Assembly (NCBI GenBank): GCA_028716705.1
Contig: JAQUPI010000012.1
Span: 1-37,753, forward strand
Source of the DNA: Candidatus Omnitrophota bacterium
GTDB taxonomy: Bacteria > Omnitrophota > Gorgyraeia > Gygaellales > Profunditerraquicolaceae
DNA: 37,753 nucleotides
Reading direction: 5' to 3'
Notes under the pieces: generated by a model
The model's database searches: none
What the model was told of the DNA's origin: nothing
What the model saw: only the letters and a program-made list of their open reading frames with translations
Translations under genes and position numbers: made by a program
In this document: piece after piece, positions 19,618 to 29,057 of the stretch
Numbering within the stretch: the stretch's first letter is position 1
Layout: each line of letters opens with the position of its first letter

Positions 19618-20947
19618 AAATTTTTACTATATCGCCCGCTCCAAGAGTGACCAAAAGGTCACCGGGCTTCGCGATCTCTAATACATGCGGCACTATTTTT
19701 TCTTTAGGGAGAAGACATATCTGCTTGCCCGGAAAACGCGCCTTCATTTTATCAAGTATGATCCCGGCATTGACCCCTTCTACCGGAGGTTCTCCGGCAG
19801 AATATATATCCGTAAGGATAACCTGATCGGCCGAATCAAAACTTTTCGCGAATTCTTCGTAAAGCAGGCCTGTGCGGGTATAACGGTGCGGCTGGAATAC
19901 GGCGATGATCCGGCGGGATTTAAAATTCATCAAAGCGCTTAACGCCGCCTGTATCTCGGTGGGATGATGCGCGTAGTCGTCGACCAGAAGCAGGCCGTTG
20001 TCATTGAACTTTACCTCGAGCCTTCTTTTCGCGCCTTTATAGCCGCTTAAGGCGTCTTTTATGAACCTGGTGGATATTCCCAGCTCTAAACCCAGCGCGA
20101 TAACCGCGAGGGCGTTGGAAATATTATGTTTTCCTCCCAGCGCCAGGACAAATCTTTCTATGAATTTGCCCTTATAAACGCAATCAAACGCGCTTGAAAG
20201 CCCGTTCATTTCTATCTTCTCCGGATATATATGCGCCCCGGGCTTAAGGCCGAAAAGAACGTGCCTCTTACCGTAATCACGCAAAAGCGTTCGTAGGTTT
20301 TGATCGTCGCCGCAGGCAAAAACGCATCCGCCGGGCCTGGTATTGTTGATGAATTCCTTGAACGCGGCGACCTCATTTTTAAAATCCTTATAATAATCGA
20401 GGTGCTCAAAGTCTATATTGGTAATGATAGAGTATTCCGGCCGGTAAAATAAAAATGACCCATCGGACTCATCCGCCTCGGCAACGAAGAACTTTCCCGC
20501 CCCTAATGAGGCGTTAGCGCTTATATTGCCTATTACGCCGCCCACAGCTATCGTCGGGCAAAGGCCGGCCTTCAGCAAAAGGCAGGCCGATAAAGAAGAG
20601 GTGGTGGTTTTGCCGTGGCTGCCTGCCACGGTAATGGCTGTTTCATCCTCCATAAGGCGGGCCAACGCCTGCGCCCTTTTGATCAAAGGCAGGCCTTTTG
20701 ACCTTGCCTGAAGGATTTCAGCGTTATCTTCCCTTATCGCCGAAGAATAGACGATCACGTCGGCCCCGCCGATATTTTCCGCTCTGTGCCCGGAAAATAT
20801 CTGAGCTCCTAATTCTTTAAGCTCCTGTGTGATATTATTTTCTCTCAGGTCGGAACCGCTTACTTTTTGGCCTTTGTGCAAAAGGAGGCGCGCGATACCG
20901 CTCATCCCGATGCCGCCGATCCCGATCAGATGATAATGGCTGGTCAT
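19580..20947 (-). CDS. murC: UDP-N-acetylmuramate--L-alanine ligase
   Basis: HLIGIGGIGMSGIARLLLHKGQKVSGSD, VAGSHGKTTTSSL, VDDYAHHPTEIQAAL. The track start 21052 is over-extended; ATG at 20947 overlaps the upstream stop (ATGA). Confidence 0.95.
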   Translation of the reverse strand: MTSHYHLIGIGGIGMSGIARLLLHKGQKVSGSDLRENNITQELKELGAQIFSGHRAENIGGADVIVYSSAIREDNAEILQARSKGLPLIKRAQALARLMEDETAITVAGSHGKTTTSSLSACLLLKAGLCPTIAVGGVIGNISANASLGAGKFFVAEADESDGSFLFYRPEYSIITNIDFEHLDYYKDFKNEVAAFKEFINNTRPGGCVFACGDDQNLRTLLRDYGKRHVLFGLKPGAHIYPEKIEMNGLSSAFDCVYKGKFIERFVLALGGKHNISNALAVIALGLELGISTRFIKDALSGYKGAKRRLEVKFNDNGLLLVDDYAHHPTEIQAALSALMNFKSRRIIAVFQPHRYTRTGLLYEEFAKSFDSADQVILTDIYSAGEPPVEGVNAGIILDKMKARFPGKQICLLPKEKIVPHVLEIAKPGDLLVTLGAGDIVKICDELAQKLKRQD

Positions 20948-21717
20948 TGCAGGTTCTTTCGCCAGGCCGTTTCCAGCTCGGCGATGTTCCGGAAAGGATA
21001 AACGTAGCTTAAGGCCCTTTCCAGGTCCCGTTTGTCCCTTAAATTTTGGCAAAAGAGCATAAAATTATCCTTGCCAAATTCGTTCACCAGGTATCCTATC
21101 AGGCATTCGACCTCGGCGTAAAAAATAAGGACTGCCGCGTCATTTTCGGCCAAATAGGGATTTATGCCCGGGATGCTTTCCAGGCCGATGAACTTCCCGG
21201 AGGCAAGCGCATCCTTGACGATACTGCAGGCGGATGAATGCGCCCGCTCTTCCACGTAAGTAGCGACCGCTTCATCCAGCCACCAAGGCACTGCCCGGTT
21301 GTTAAAGCCCACGAATTCCCTGAAGATAATATGCCCCATTTCGTGCGGCAGGGTGCCGTCGAAGAAACCGTGCGCGTAGGGGAACGAATGTATTATTTTT
21401 TCGTTTACCATGGCGCATCCGGCGGACCAGCTTTGCTGGCCGGTCGCCTCCTGAAAGGCCCTCGCGTCGTCATGGATGTAAATTTTGGCGCGGTCATCCC
21501 AAAGCCAGAAATCAAATCTCCTGAAACCCAGCTTATCCGCTATCTCATTGTAATAATTTTCGGATTTTTCTATGAGCTCGCCGATAAACCCGGCAGGCGC
21601 GTTCTTATAATACACTAAAAAATGCGTGCTTTTTTCCACCGACCAGTCCCCGTCGGCGGCAAAAACGCGCGGCACGCACAAAAAAACAAACGCTGCTGCC
21701 AATAAATATCGCTTCAT
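20944..21717 (-). CDS. Secreted gluzincin-type metallopeptidase (peptidase MA-like), uncharacterised
   Basis: Signal peptide MKRYLLAAAFVFLCVPRVFAA; LPHEMGHIIF (HEXXH) followed by VPWWLDEAVATYVEE, typical peptidase-MA-like arrangement. Confidence 0.82.
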   Translation of the reverse strand: MKRYLLAAAFVFLCVPRVFAADGDWSVEKSTHFLVYYKNAPAGFIGELIEKSENYYNEIADKLGFRRFDFWLWDDRAKIYIHDDARAFQEATGQQSWSAGCAMVNEKIIHSFPYAHGFFDGTLPHEMGHIIFREFVGFNNRAVPWWLDEAVATYVEERAHSSACSIVKDALASGKFIGLESIPGINPYLAENDAAVLIFYAEVECLIGYLVNEFGKDNFMLFCQNLRDKRDLERALSYVYPFRNIAELETAWRKNLQ

Positions 21718-22791
21718 CTAATTTAACGCGGCCTCTATAAGCAAAACCCTGGCGTCATGTCCGGGAAAACGCGCGTAAGAGGAACGCATCCTTTCAAGTT
21801 CCGGTTGATTATGAATAAGATCGCCTATACGCCCGCCCAATTCGCCGCTTCCTAACCGGTTTTCCTCGATCACTATCGCGGAACCCATCTCCTCCAAGAT
21901 CCCGGCGTTAGCTTTCTGATGCCCGTATGCGAGAGGGTAAGGGATAAGGATCGCCGGGAGAGCGAAATGGATCATTTCCGCGATCGCCGTCGCTCCGGCG
22001 CGGGATACGGCCAGGTCGCAGGCGCTGTAGGCGTATTCCATCTGCTGGAGGAATTCAAATAAGCGAAAATCCACCTTCAATTCCCTGTACCCGTTCTCCA
22101 GGAATTCCCTGTCTTTATTCCCGCAGAGATGGATGACCTGCAGGCCCGTTTTATCCGGGATCCCCGCTGTCGCGCTTAAAAATCCCGCGTTCACCGCGCG
22201 GCTCGATTGACTGCCCCCCATCACAAGGATAGTGAACCGGCCGGATTTAAACCCGAAAAAATCCAGGGCTTTATTTTTATCTATCCTGGCCAATCCAGGG
22301 CGCAGGGGATTACCCGTGAAAACCACTTTATCCTCGTTACGCTTAAGGTACTGCCTGGTCCCTTCAAACGATACCGCGACTTTGTCCGTAAAGCCGGCGA
22401 GGAACCTGGTGGCCCTGCCCGGGACTACGTTCTGCTCATGTATCATGGTCTTGATCTTGAACAGATGGGCGATAAAGACCATGGGGACAGAGGCGATGCT
22501 GCCGAACCCCACAACCGCGTCCGGCTTGAATTTAATGAGGATAGAAAGACTTTCTATCGACCCCCTAAAGAAGTTAAAAACGGCGGGTATGGCTCCGGGC
22601 CCCGGCCTGAAATTCGATATCGAAATAAAATTCATTTTATGCTTCCGGCTTTCCGCCAAACCGGCCGCGTTCTTTTTCGGTAAAACCAAAAGCGTTCCTA
22701 TATCCTTATTCCTGTCTTTTAGCGCGTCCAGAAAACCCAGGGCCGGAAATATATGCCCGCCGCTATGCCCGCTTACCGCCAATATCTTCAT
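21718..22791 (-). CDS. murG: UDP-GlcNAc:lipid I GlcNAc transferase MurG
   Basis: SGHSGGHIFPALGFLDAL, KPDAVVGFGSIASVPMV, IHEQNVVPGRATRFLA, VMGGSQSSRAVN, AVSRAGATAIAEMIHFALPAILIPYPLAYGHQKANA. Confidence 0.95.
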   Translation of the reverse strand: MKILAVSGHSGGHIFPALGFLDALKDRNKDIGTLLVLPKKNAAGLAESRKHKMNFISISNFRPGPGAIPAVFNFFRGSIESLSILIKFKPDAVVGFGSIASVPMVFIAHLFKIKTMIHEQNVVPGRATRFLAGFTDKVAVSFEGTRQYLKRNEDKVVFTGNPLRPGLARIDKNKALDFFGFKSGRFTILVMGGSQSSRAVNAGFLSATAGIPDKTGLQVIHLCGNKDREFLENGYRELKVDFRLFEFLQQMEYAYSACDLAVSRAGATAIAEMIHFALPAILIPYPLAYGHQKANAGILEEMGSAIVIEENRLGSGELGGRIGDLIHNQPELERMRSSYARFPGHDARVLLIEAALN

Positions 22792-22794
22792 CGA

Positions 22795-23889
22795 TTAAGG
22801 GTACTCCCCCGTCCTTCCTATATTCATCAATATACCCAGGCTTACCATATCAAAAACAAAAGAGGAGCCTCCGTAGCTTATGAACGGCAGGGGAAGCCCC
22901 TTTGTGGGCAATACGCTGCAGGCAACGCCTATATTTATCGCCGCCTTCAGAGAGATCATCGAAATAAGGCCGAGGCTTAAAAAATACCCGAATTTATCCG
23001 GAGCGTTTTTTACCAATTTAGTCCCCTGATGGACAAACGCTATGATCAGTATTATTACGCCTATCGTGCCTATCAACCCTAATTCTTCCCCGATTATGGA
23101 AAAAACGAAATCGGTGTGCGCGGCAGGCAGATAGAATAATTTCTGTTTTGAATGCCCGAGCCCTACTCCGAATATCCCCCCGGAACCCAGCGCGACTTGC
23201 GACTGGATCACCTGAAAACCTGTGCCCTTAGGGTCGAGCCAGGGATTCAGGAAAGCCAGGATGCGCGCGCGGCGGTAGGGTACGCTGAATATCAACACGT
23301 AAAGGGCCGGCAGGCTGGCCAGGATCATCGATACAAGGTAGGATGTACGCGCCCCCGCGACCCACAGCATAATGAACATCACGATCGCCAGGGCCATCAC
23401 CGTCCCCAGGTCCGGCTGCGCCAGGATCAAGACCGCGGTCGCGCCCAACGCCATCACCGGGGGAAGAAATCCCCGCATGAAGGTCCTTATGTAATCGCCT
23501 TTGCGGGCGATAAAATCCGCCGCGTAAATTATCACGGCAAGGCTGGCGAATTCGGAAGGTTGAAAACTTATGAATTTGAACCTGAACCATCGACGCGCTC
23601 CTGAAACCTCTCTGCCTATCCCCGGGATCAGGACCAGGACAAGCAAAAGAAGCGCTAAGGCCATCAGGGGTTTCGCCCACTTGCGGAATTTCTTGTAATC
23701 AAAACTCATTACCCACAGCGCCAGGATAGAGCCTATAAGAAGAAAGCTTAAATGCCTTTTCAGGAAAAAGAAGCTGTCCCCGTATCTTTCCCAGGCGTAA
23801 ATACTGGACGCGCTGTAGATCATCACCGTACCTATGCATATCAGGATGAATGAAACCGTAAAGATGTTTATTCTTGTATTACGCGCCAT
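22795..23889 (-). CDS. ftsW: Lipid II polymerase FtsW (SEDS)
   Basis: VMIYSASSIYAW, QPSEFASLAVIIY, AQPDLGTVM, GSGGIFGVGLGHSKQKLFYLPAAHTDFVFSIIGEELGLIG, PLPFISYGGSS. Confidence 0.95.
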   Translation of the reverse strand: MARNTRINIFTVSFILICIGTVMIYSASSIYAWERYGDSFFFLKRHLSFLLIGSILALWVMSFDYKKFRKWAKPLMALALLLLVLVLIPGIGREVSGARRWFRFKFISFQPSEFASLAVIIYAADFIARKGDYIRTFMRGFLPPVMALGATAVLILAQPDLGTVMALAIVMFIMLWVAGARTSYLVSMILASLPALYVLIFSVPYRRARILAFLNPWLDPKGTGFQVIQSQVALGSGGIFGVGLGHSKQKLFYLPAAHTDFVFSIIGEELGLIGTIGVIILIIAFVHQGTKLVKNAPDKFGYFLSLGLISMISLKAAINIGVACSVLPTKGLPLPFISYGGSSFVFDMVSLGILMNIGRTGEYP

Positions 23890-25159
23890 GGCTTATCGCC
23901 TTTTTTGCCAGATCAATGACAGATTTCTTGAATACCCTGCCCCTCTCTTCATAATCGCGGAACATATCATAGCTTGAGCACATGGGAGAAAGCAGCACGC
24001 AATCCCCGCGTTTGGCCGAAAGATAAGCCAGGCCAACCGCTTCCTCCAGGGTAGAAGCCTCTTTGATATCCGCGGTACCCCTAAGCGCCGATTTTATCTT
24101 ACCCTTAGCCTCTCCGATCAGAATAACGGCCCTGGCCTTCTGCCGGATCAAATCAGAAACGGCTCCATAATCGCTCCCCTTGTCCTTGCCCCCCGCTATC
24201 AGCAATATGGGCCGCGAGATATTTTTAAATGCCCACAGGGTGGAGTCAACGGTTGTGCTCTTGGAATCATTTATGAATTGCACGTCATTTATCATTTGGA
24301 CATCTTCTAAACGGTGTTCTATGCCCTTAAAGCCGCTAAATACCCGCAAGCATAATTCTTTGTCTATGCCTAATATTGACGCCACAGCCAAAACCGCGGC
24401 GTAATTCGGATTTGATCCGGGCGCGCTTGAGAAATACGCTGTTTTCGGCAAGGCGCCCTGAGCCAAGCCCCTGCAAACAGGGTCTTCTCCGTTCAAAACC
24501 AGATAGTCCCCGCCATCCTGGTTCATAAATACGCGCTTTTTTGCCTCCAGGTACTCTTCCATATCCCTGTATCTGTCGAGATGGTTGCGCGTAAAATTCA
24601 ATATCAGCGCGATCCTCGGCTTAAATCCGCGGATCTTTTCCAGCTGGAAAGAGCTTATTTCCAAAGACACGAAATCCTCCGCCGCCATTTTTTCCACTTC
24701 GCCGCAAAAGGGGTTGCCGATATTCCCGCAGACAAAAGCCTTCCTCCCGGACGCCTCCAAAACCCTGCCGATCAATGTTGTTACCGTGGTTTTCCCGTTC
24801 GAACCTGTTACCGCGATCACATAAGAAGGGCATAACATCCAAGCAAGCTCTATCTCGCTTATGACCGGAACGTTAAATTTCCGGGCCCATATAACAGGCA
24901 GCGCGGTATCGGGTATCCCGGGCGAGAGTATAAGCATATCTTTTCCTTTTATAAAACCCTCGGTATGCGCGCCTATCTCGACTTTTATATTTTTTTGTTT
25001 CAACTGGTCCGCGTAACCGCGCGTCAGATCGCTGGACTGATTATCCGTCACGCTTACCCGCGCCCCTAAACCCTCGATCAGTTTAGCGCAGGCAAACCCC
25101 GAGCGGGCAAGCCCGGCCACGGCTACGTTTTTGCTCCTGAAATAATCGGCGTTCCTCAT
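23879..25159 (-). CDS. murD: UDP-N-acetylmuramoylalanine--D-glutamate ligase
   Basis: GLARSGFACAKLIEGLGARVSVTDN, ILSPGIP, VTGSNGKTTVTTLIG, GNIGNPF, NDSKSTTVDSTLWAF, LIAGGKDKGSDY. Confidence 0.96.
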   Translation of the reverse strand: MRNADYFRSKNVAVAGLARSGFACAKLIEGLGARVSVTDNQSSDLTRGYADQLKQKNIKVEIGAHTEGFIKGKDMLILSPGIPDTALPVIWARKFNVPVISEIELAWMLCPSYVIAVTGSNGKTTVTTLIGRVLEASGRKAFVCGNIGNPFCGEVEKMAAEDFVSLEISSFQLEKIRGFKPRIALILNFTRNHLDRYRDMEEYLEAKKRVFMNQDGGDYLVLNGEDPVCRGLAQGALPKTAYFSSAPGSNPNYAAVLAVASILGIDKELCLRVFSGFKGIEHRLEDVQMINDVQFINDSKSTTVDSTLWAFKNISRPILLIAGGKDKGSDYGAVSDLIRQKARAVILIGEAKGKIKSALRGTADIKEASTLEEAVGLAYLSAKRGDCVLLSPMCSSYDMFRDYEERGRVFKKSVIDLAKKAISHGA

Positions 25160-26244
25160 CTGATCTTTAAGGTGACTATCGTGAAAAGGGAAAGTAAGGC
25201 CGCTATTATCCAGAACCTTACGATCACCTTGCTTTCCGGCCAGCCAAGGAATTGAAAATGGTGGTGCAGCGGAGCTATTTTGAATATGCGTTTTCCGGTG
25301 AGCTTAAAAGACGCGACCTGTAAAATTACCGAAAGGGCCTCGATAACAAAAATACCTCCTACTATGATCAAAAGCAGCTCTTTCTTTATCAATAACGCGA
25401 CGGTACCTAAAGCCCCTCCCAGGGCCAAAGACCCGACATCTCCCATAAATATAGAAGCCGGGTAACAGTTAAACCAGAGAAAACCCAGTCCCGCGCCGAG
25501 GATGCTCGAACAGAATACGGTAAGCTCCCCGCTGCCTTTTAGGTACGGGATAAAAAGGTATTCACTGAACCGGATATTCCCTGAAACATAGCTTAAAACA
25601 CTGAACGCCAAAGCGGCCATGATCACCGTGCCTATGGCCAAACCGTCCAAACCGTCAGTCAGGTTAACCGCGTTAGAGGAGCCTGTCACCACAAGGATGA
25701 CAAAAAAGATATAAAAGATCCCCAGCTCCAGGGAAACATCCTTAAGAAAAGGCACATCCACTCTGGTGGGGTTATCAGGGGTCAAAAAGAGGATAGTCCC
25801 TATAACCAGGCCTAATATTATCTGGCTCATGAATTTTGAGGCGGCGGTAAGACCTTTTGATTTCTTCCTGATATGCTTCAGGTAATCATCCGTAAAGCCG
25901 GTTATACCCAGCCATACCGTGCTGAAGAAAACGAGCTGTATATAACGGTTGGACAGGTCAGCCCAAAGCAGGGACGCAGATAATACGGCAGACAGGATCA
26001 ATAAGCCGCCCATCGTGGGGGTATCTTGTTTTCTTCCGTGCAGCTCGTAAAGTTTCACGCTGTCTTCCTTCCTTACGTTCTCCCCTATTTTCAGGCGGGT
26101 CAAAAACCTGATGATCACGGGCCCAAGGGCAACGCTGATCAAAAAGGCGGTAATGGTCGCCATCGCGGCGCGGAAGGTAATATAGCGGAAGATATTGAAG
26201 AAGGAGATCGACTGGTGTAACGGATAAAGTAAATGATAAAGCAT
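25156..26244 (-). CDS. mraY: Phospho-N-acetylmuramoyl-pentapeptide transferase
   Basis: GRKQDTPTMGGLLIL, GFTDDYLKHIRKKSKGL, NAVNLTDGLDGLAIG, NCYPASIFMGDVGSLALGGALG, APLHHHFQFLGWPESKVIVRFWI. Confidence 0.97.
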   Translation of the reverse strand: MLYHLLYPLHQSISFFNIFRYITFRAAMATITAFLISVALGPVIIRFLTRLKIGENVRKEDSVKLYELHGRKQDTPTMGGLLILSAVLSASLLWADLSNRYIQLVFFSTVWLGITGFTDDYLKHIRKKSKGLTAASKFMSQIILGLVIGTILFLTPDNPTRVDVPFLKDVSLELGIFYIFFVILVVTGSSNAVNLTDGLDGLAIGTVIMAALAFSVLSYVSGNIRFSEYLFIPYLKGSGELTVFCSSILGAGLGFLWFNCYPASIFMGDVGSLALGGALGTVALLIKKELLLIIVGGIFVIEALSVILQVASFKLTGKRIFKIAPLHHHFQFLGWPESKVIVRFWIIAALLSLFTIVTLKIR

Positions 26245-26250
26245 ATTTTT

Positions 26251-27615
26251 TTATTTTCCCGGAAAAATATTTTCCATTTTCATGGAGCGGGAACCCTTAA
26301 CCAGCACAAAATCGCCTTTTCCCAGCGATAGACGGGAAAAAATGATATCACGCGCGTTATCGGAGGTATCGCAGGAAAAGATCCTGCCTCTGTCAAAATA
26401 GGCGTCTTCGGCCGCTTTTGCCGCCATTCTCGATAAGGGCCCTACCGTTATAAATACATCGCAGCATTGCGCCGCGCGGCGGCCGGCCTCATAATGGAAT
26501 TTTTGGCTGTCCCTGCCCAGCTCCAGCATATCCCCCATGACAAAAACCTTCTTTCCCTTTACCGGTATACGGGTGAAGGCATCCAATGCCTGCTCTAGAG
26601 AAAGAGGGTTAGAATTATAGGTGTCGTCAATAAATCTGATACCGCGTAATACCCTGATCTTAAGCCTGCCTTGAGGAAAATCAAATGTCTTTAACCTTGA
26701 GGCGATATGTTTATGGGGAATGCCAAATACCCGCCCGGCCGTTATCGCGGCCAAGGCATTATAGATATTATAATACCCTGGAGTATTCAATGTAAATTTA
26801 TATTTTTTATTAACGTAAAAGCTGTGGCTTCCGCGGAGGCTGATTATATCCGAAGCCGAGAAGTCCCCGCCATTGTTTATCCCAAAGCTTAAAACAAAAG
26901 TTTTACCGCCTTTGGCCGCTATCTTGCTTTTTAATAAGCCGTCGTCCGAATTCAGTATACAGATGCGGGGGTTCTTCAGCCCTTTTACGACATTGTATTT
27001 TTCCCTCAAAACTCCCGCTATGGTCCCGAAATGCTCCAGGTGGCTAGGCCCGATATTTGTGATAATTCCTATATTCGGCTCGCATATGCCGGCGAGGTAC
27101 CCGGCTTCCCCAAAATGGTTTGTGCCTATTTCGAGCACGGCGATCTGGAAAGACTTGTCCAACCTAAGCAGCGTTAAGGGCAGGCCTATATGGTTGTTTT
27201 TAGTGCCTTCGTTTTTCAATACCTTGAAATTATTCGAAAGGACATGGGCGGCCATATCTTTTGTAGTGGTCTTCCCATTACTGCCCGTAACCGCGATAAC
27301 CGGGATATCGAATCTTCTCCTGTGGAACCTGGCAATATCGCCCAGCGCCTTTGTCGTATCCTTTACTTTAATGACAGGTAATTTGTGACTTGTGACTTGT
27401 GACTTGTGACTTGTGACTATTACGGCCTTTGCTCCCCTCTTAATCGCCTGGCCGACAAAATCGTGCCCGTCAAAATTGTCCCCCTTTACCGCTATGAAGG
27501 CGTCGCCTGGTTTCAGGGTCCTTGAATCTATGGATATGCCCTTTACGCGCCCGTTTGAAACTCCGCCGGAGAAATATCCCCCAGACGCTTCCGTTAATTC
27601 ATCGAGCGTAAACAT
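26251..27615 (-). CDS. murF: UDP-MurNAc-tripeptide--D-Ala-D-Ala ligase
   Basis: SIDSRTLKPGDAFIAVKGDNFDGHDF, VTGSNGKTTTKDM, EIGTNHFGEAGYLAGI, FIDDTYNSNPLSLEQAL, GDMLELG. Contains a heptad repeat insertion. Confidence 0.96.
   Translation of the reverse strand: MFTLDELTEASGGYFSGGVSNGRVKGISIDSRTLKPGDAFIAVKGDNFDGHDFVGQAIKRGAKAVIVTSHKSQVTSHKLPVIKVKDTTKALGDIARFHRRRFDIPVIAVTGSNGKTTTKDMAAHVLSNNFKVLKNEGTKNNHIGLPLTLLRLDKSFQIAVLEIGTNHFGEAGYLAGICEPNIGIITNIGPSHLEHFGTIAGVLREKYNVVKGLKNPRICILNSDDGLLKSKIAAKGGKTFVLSFGINNGGDFSASDIISLRGSHSFYVNKKYKFTLNTPGYYNIYNALAAITAGRVFGIPHKHIASRLKTFDFPQGRLKIRVLRGIRFIDDTYNSNPLSLEQALDAFTRIPVKGKKVFVMGDMLELGRDSQKFHYEAGRRAAQCCDVFITVGPLSRMAAKAAEDAYFDRGRIFSCDTSDNARDIIFSRLSLGKGDFVLVKGSRSMKMENIFPGK
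27383..27417. repeat. 5 tandem copies of TTGTGAC inside murF
   Basis: Plus strand TTGTGAC x5 with no mismatch; coding strand GTCACAA x5. Confidence 0.95.
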
Positions 27616-29057
27616 TCTCTGGCAACCTTGCTATCGTTAAAATATACCGTCTTCCCTTTTAACACCTGGTAATTCTCATGGCCCTTGCCGGCTATTAACA
27701 CGATATCCCCTTTCTTAGCCAGGAAGAGCGATTCCCTGATCGCCTTCTCGCGGTCAAAAATAACCCGGTAATTATCCTTCTTTATCCCTTTTATTACGCC
27801 GTTTATTATTTCTTCCGGGTCCTCGGACCGGGGATTATCGCTGGTAATAATAACGCGGTCCGCCAGTTCAGAAGCCGCGCGCCCCATCTTTGGCCTTTTC
27901 CCCTTGTCGCGCTCGCCCCCGCACCCGAAGACGACAATTATCCTTCCTTCGGATACCTGCCTTAAGGAGCTTATTACATTGGTAAGGGCGTCATCAGTAT
28001 GCGCGTAATCCACAAAAACGGAAAAACCTTTGTCGCACCTTATCCGCTCCAGCCTTCCGGGCACAGAATAAAATTTCTCAAAAACGCTTTCTAACGCCTC
28101 CCTGGGCAATCTTTCCCCTAGGGCCCAGGCGCAAGCCGCAAGGACATTGTAAACATTATGGCGGCCTATAAGCCTGGTTTTAAGGCGTATATTTTCTTTA
28201 AGCAATTTCAGATCGAATTCGGTACCCAAAATGCCCAGCTCTATGTCGCCGGCGCGCACATCGGCGTCGTTTTCTATGGCGTAAGTAATTACCCGGCGCC
28301 CCTTAACCATGCCCTTAAGCCTGCGGCCATATTTATCGTCAATATTGATCACGGCGAACGCGTCGCGGCCTAAAGACTTAAAAAGCTTTGATTTGGCCAG
28401 GAAATAATCCGCGAATGTACGGTGATAATCCAGGTGGTCCTGCGTCAAATTGGTAAAAATAGCGGAATGGAAATCGATATCGGCTGTCCTGTCCTGGGAA
28501 AGGGCGTGCGACGAAACTTCCATTATCGCGTGGGTTAGTTTACTTTTTACCATTTCCTTAAGGAAGGATTGCAGCTCGACCGCGCCCGGGGTGGTATTCC
28601 TGGAAGGTAGGATTTTATTCTTAAGGCGGTAATTAATCGTACCTATGACAGCGGGTTTAAAACCGGAACTCTTTAATAACGCTTCCAAAAGGTAAGTTAT
28701 GGTGGTCTTGCCGTTTGTCCCGGTGATACCCGCGACTTTTATCTTTGAGGAAGGATAACCGTAAAATCCAGCGGCCAGCCTCGCCAGCGCCCCGCGCGCG
28801 TCTTTTACCTGAATAAACGCTGCTCTTTTGCTTGTGTCTTGTGACTTGTGTCTTGTGACTATTATCGCTTTTGCTCCCTTTTCTATCGCCTCTTCGATAA
28901 ATTGCCGTCCGTCTAAACGCGTCCCTTCTATAGCGACAAAAATAAAGCCATCGGAAATTTCCTTGGAATTGCAGCTGATGCCTTTTACTTCGAAATCCTC
29001 AAAACCTCGGGCGGTTATTGGCTTATCCAGCGCGCTAATCAGTTCTTTGGCTTTCAT
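27594..29057 (-). CDS. murE: UDP-MurNAc-L-Ala-D-Glu--diaminopimelate ligase
   Basis: GITGTNGKTTITYLLE, NTTPGAVELQSFL, MEVSSHALSQDR, VDYAHTDDALTNV, ITSDNPRSEDP (DNPR motif associated with meso-DAP). Confidence 0.96.
   Translation of the reverse strand: MKAKELISALDKPITARGFEDFEVKGISCNSKEISDGFIFVAIEGTRLDGRQFIEEAIEKGAKAIIVTRHKSQDTSKRAAFIQVKDARGALARLAAGFYGYPSSKIKVAGITGTNGKTTITYLLEALLKSSGFKPAVIGTINYRLKNKILPSRNTTPGAVELQSFLKEMVKSKLTHAIMEVSSHALSQDRTADIDFHSAIFTNLTQDHLDYHRTFADYFLAKSKLFKSLGRDAFAVINIDDKYGRRLKGMVKGRRVITYAIENDADVRAGDIELGILGTEFDLKLLKENIRLKTRLIGRHNVYNVLAACAWALGERLPREALESVFEKFYSVPGRLERIRCDKGFSVFVDYAHTDDALTNVISSLRQVSEGRIIVVFGCGGERDKGKRPKMGRAASELADRVIITSDNPRSEDPEEIINGVIKGIKKDNYRVIFDREKAIRESLFLAKKGDIVLIAGKGHENYQVLKGKTVYFNDSKVARECLRSMN
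28832..28859. repeat. 4 tandem heptads (TTGTGTC/TTGTGAC alternating) inside murE
   Basis: Plus strand TTGTGTC TTGTGAC TTGTGTC TTGTGAC. Confidence 0.93.

Noticed and set aside
20948-21052. N-terminal extension of the MurC ORF
   Set aside because: Overlaps the peptidase C terminus; MurC homology starts at MTSHYHLIGIGGIG with ATGA overlap.
23195-23215. CTTGCGACTGG in ftsW as another heptad locus
   Set aside because: Encodes the conserved SEDS segment IQSQVALGSGG; no tandem copies.
27383-28859. CRISPR interpretation of the GTCACAA heptads
   Set aside because: Unit is 7 bp, tandem without spacers, and lies in coding sequence; no cas genes nearby.
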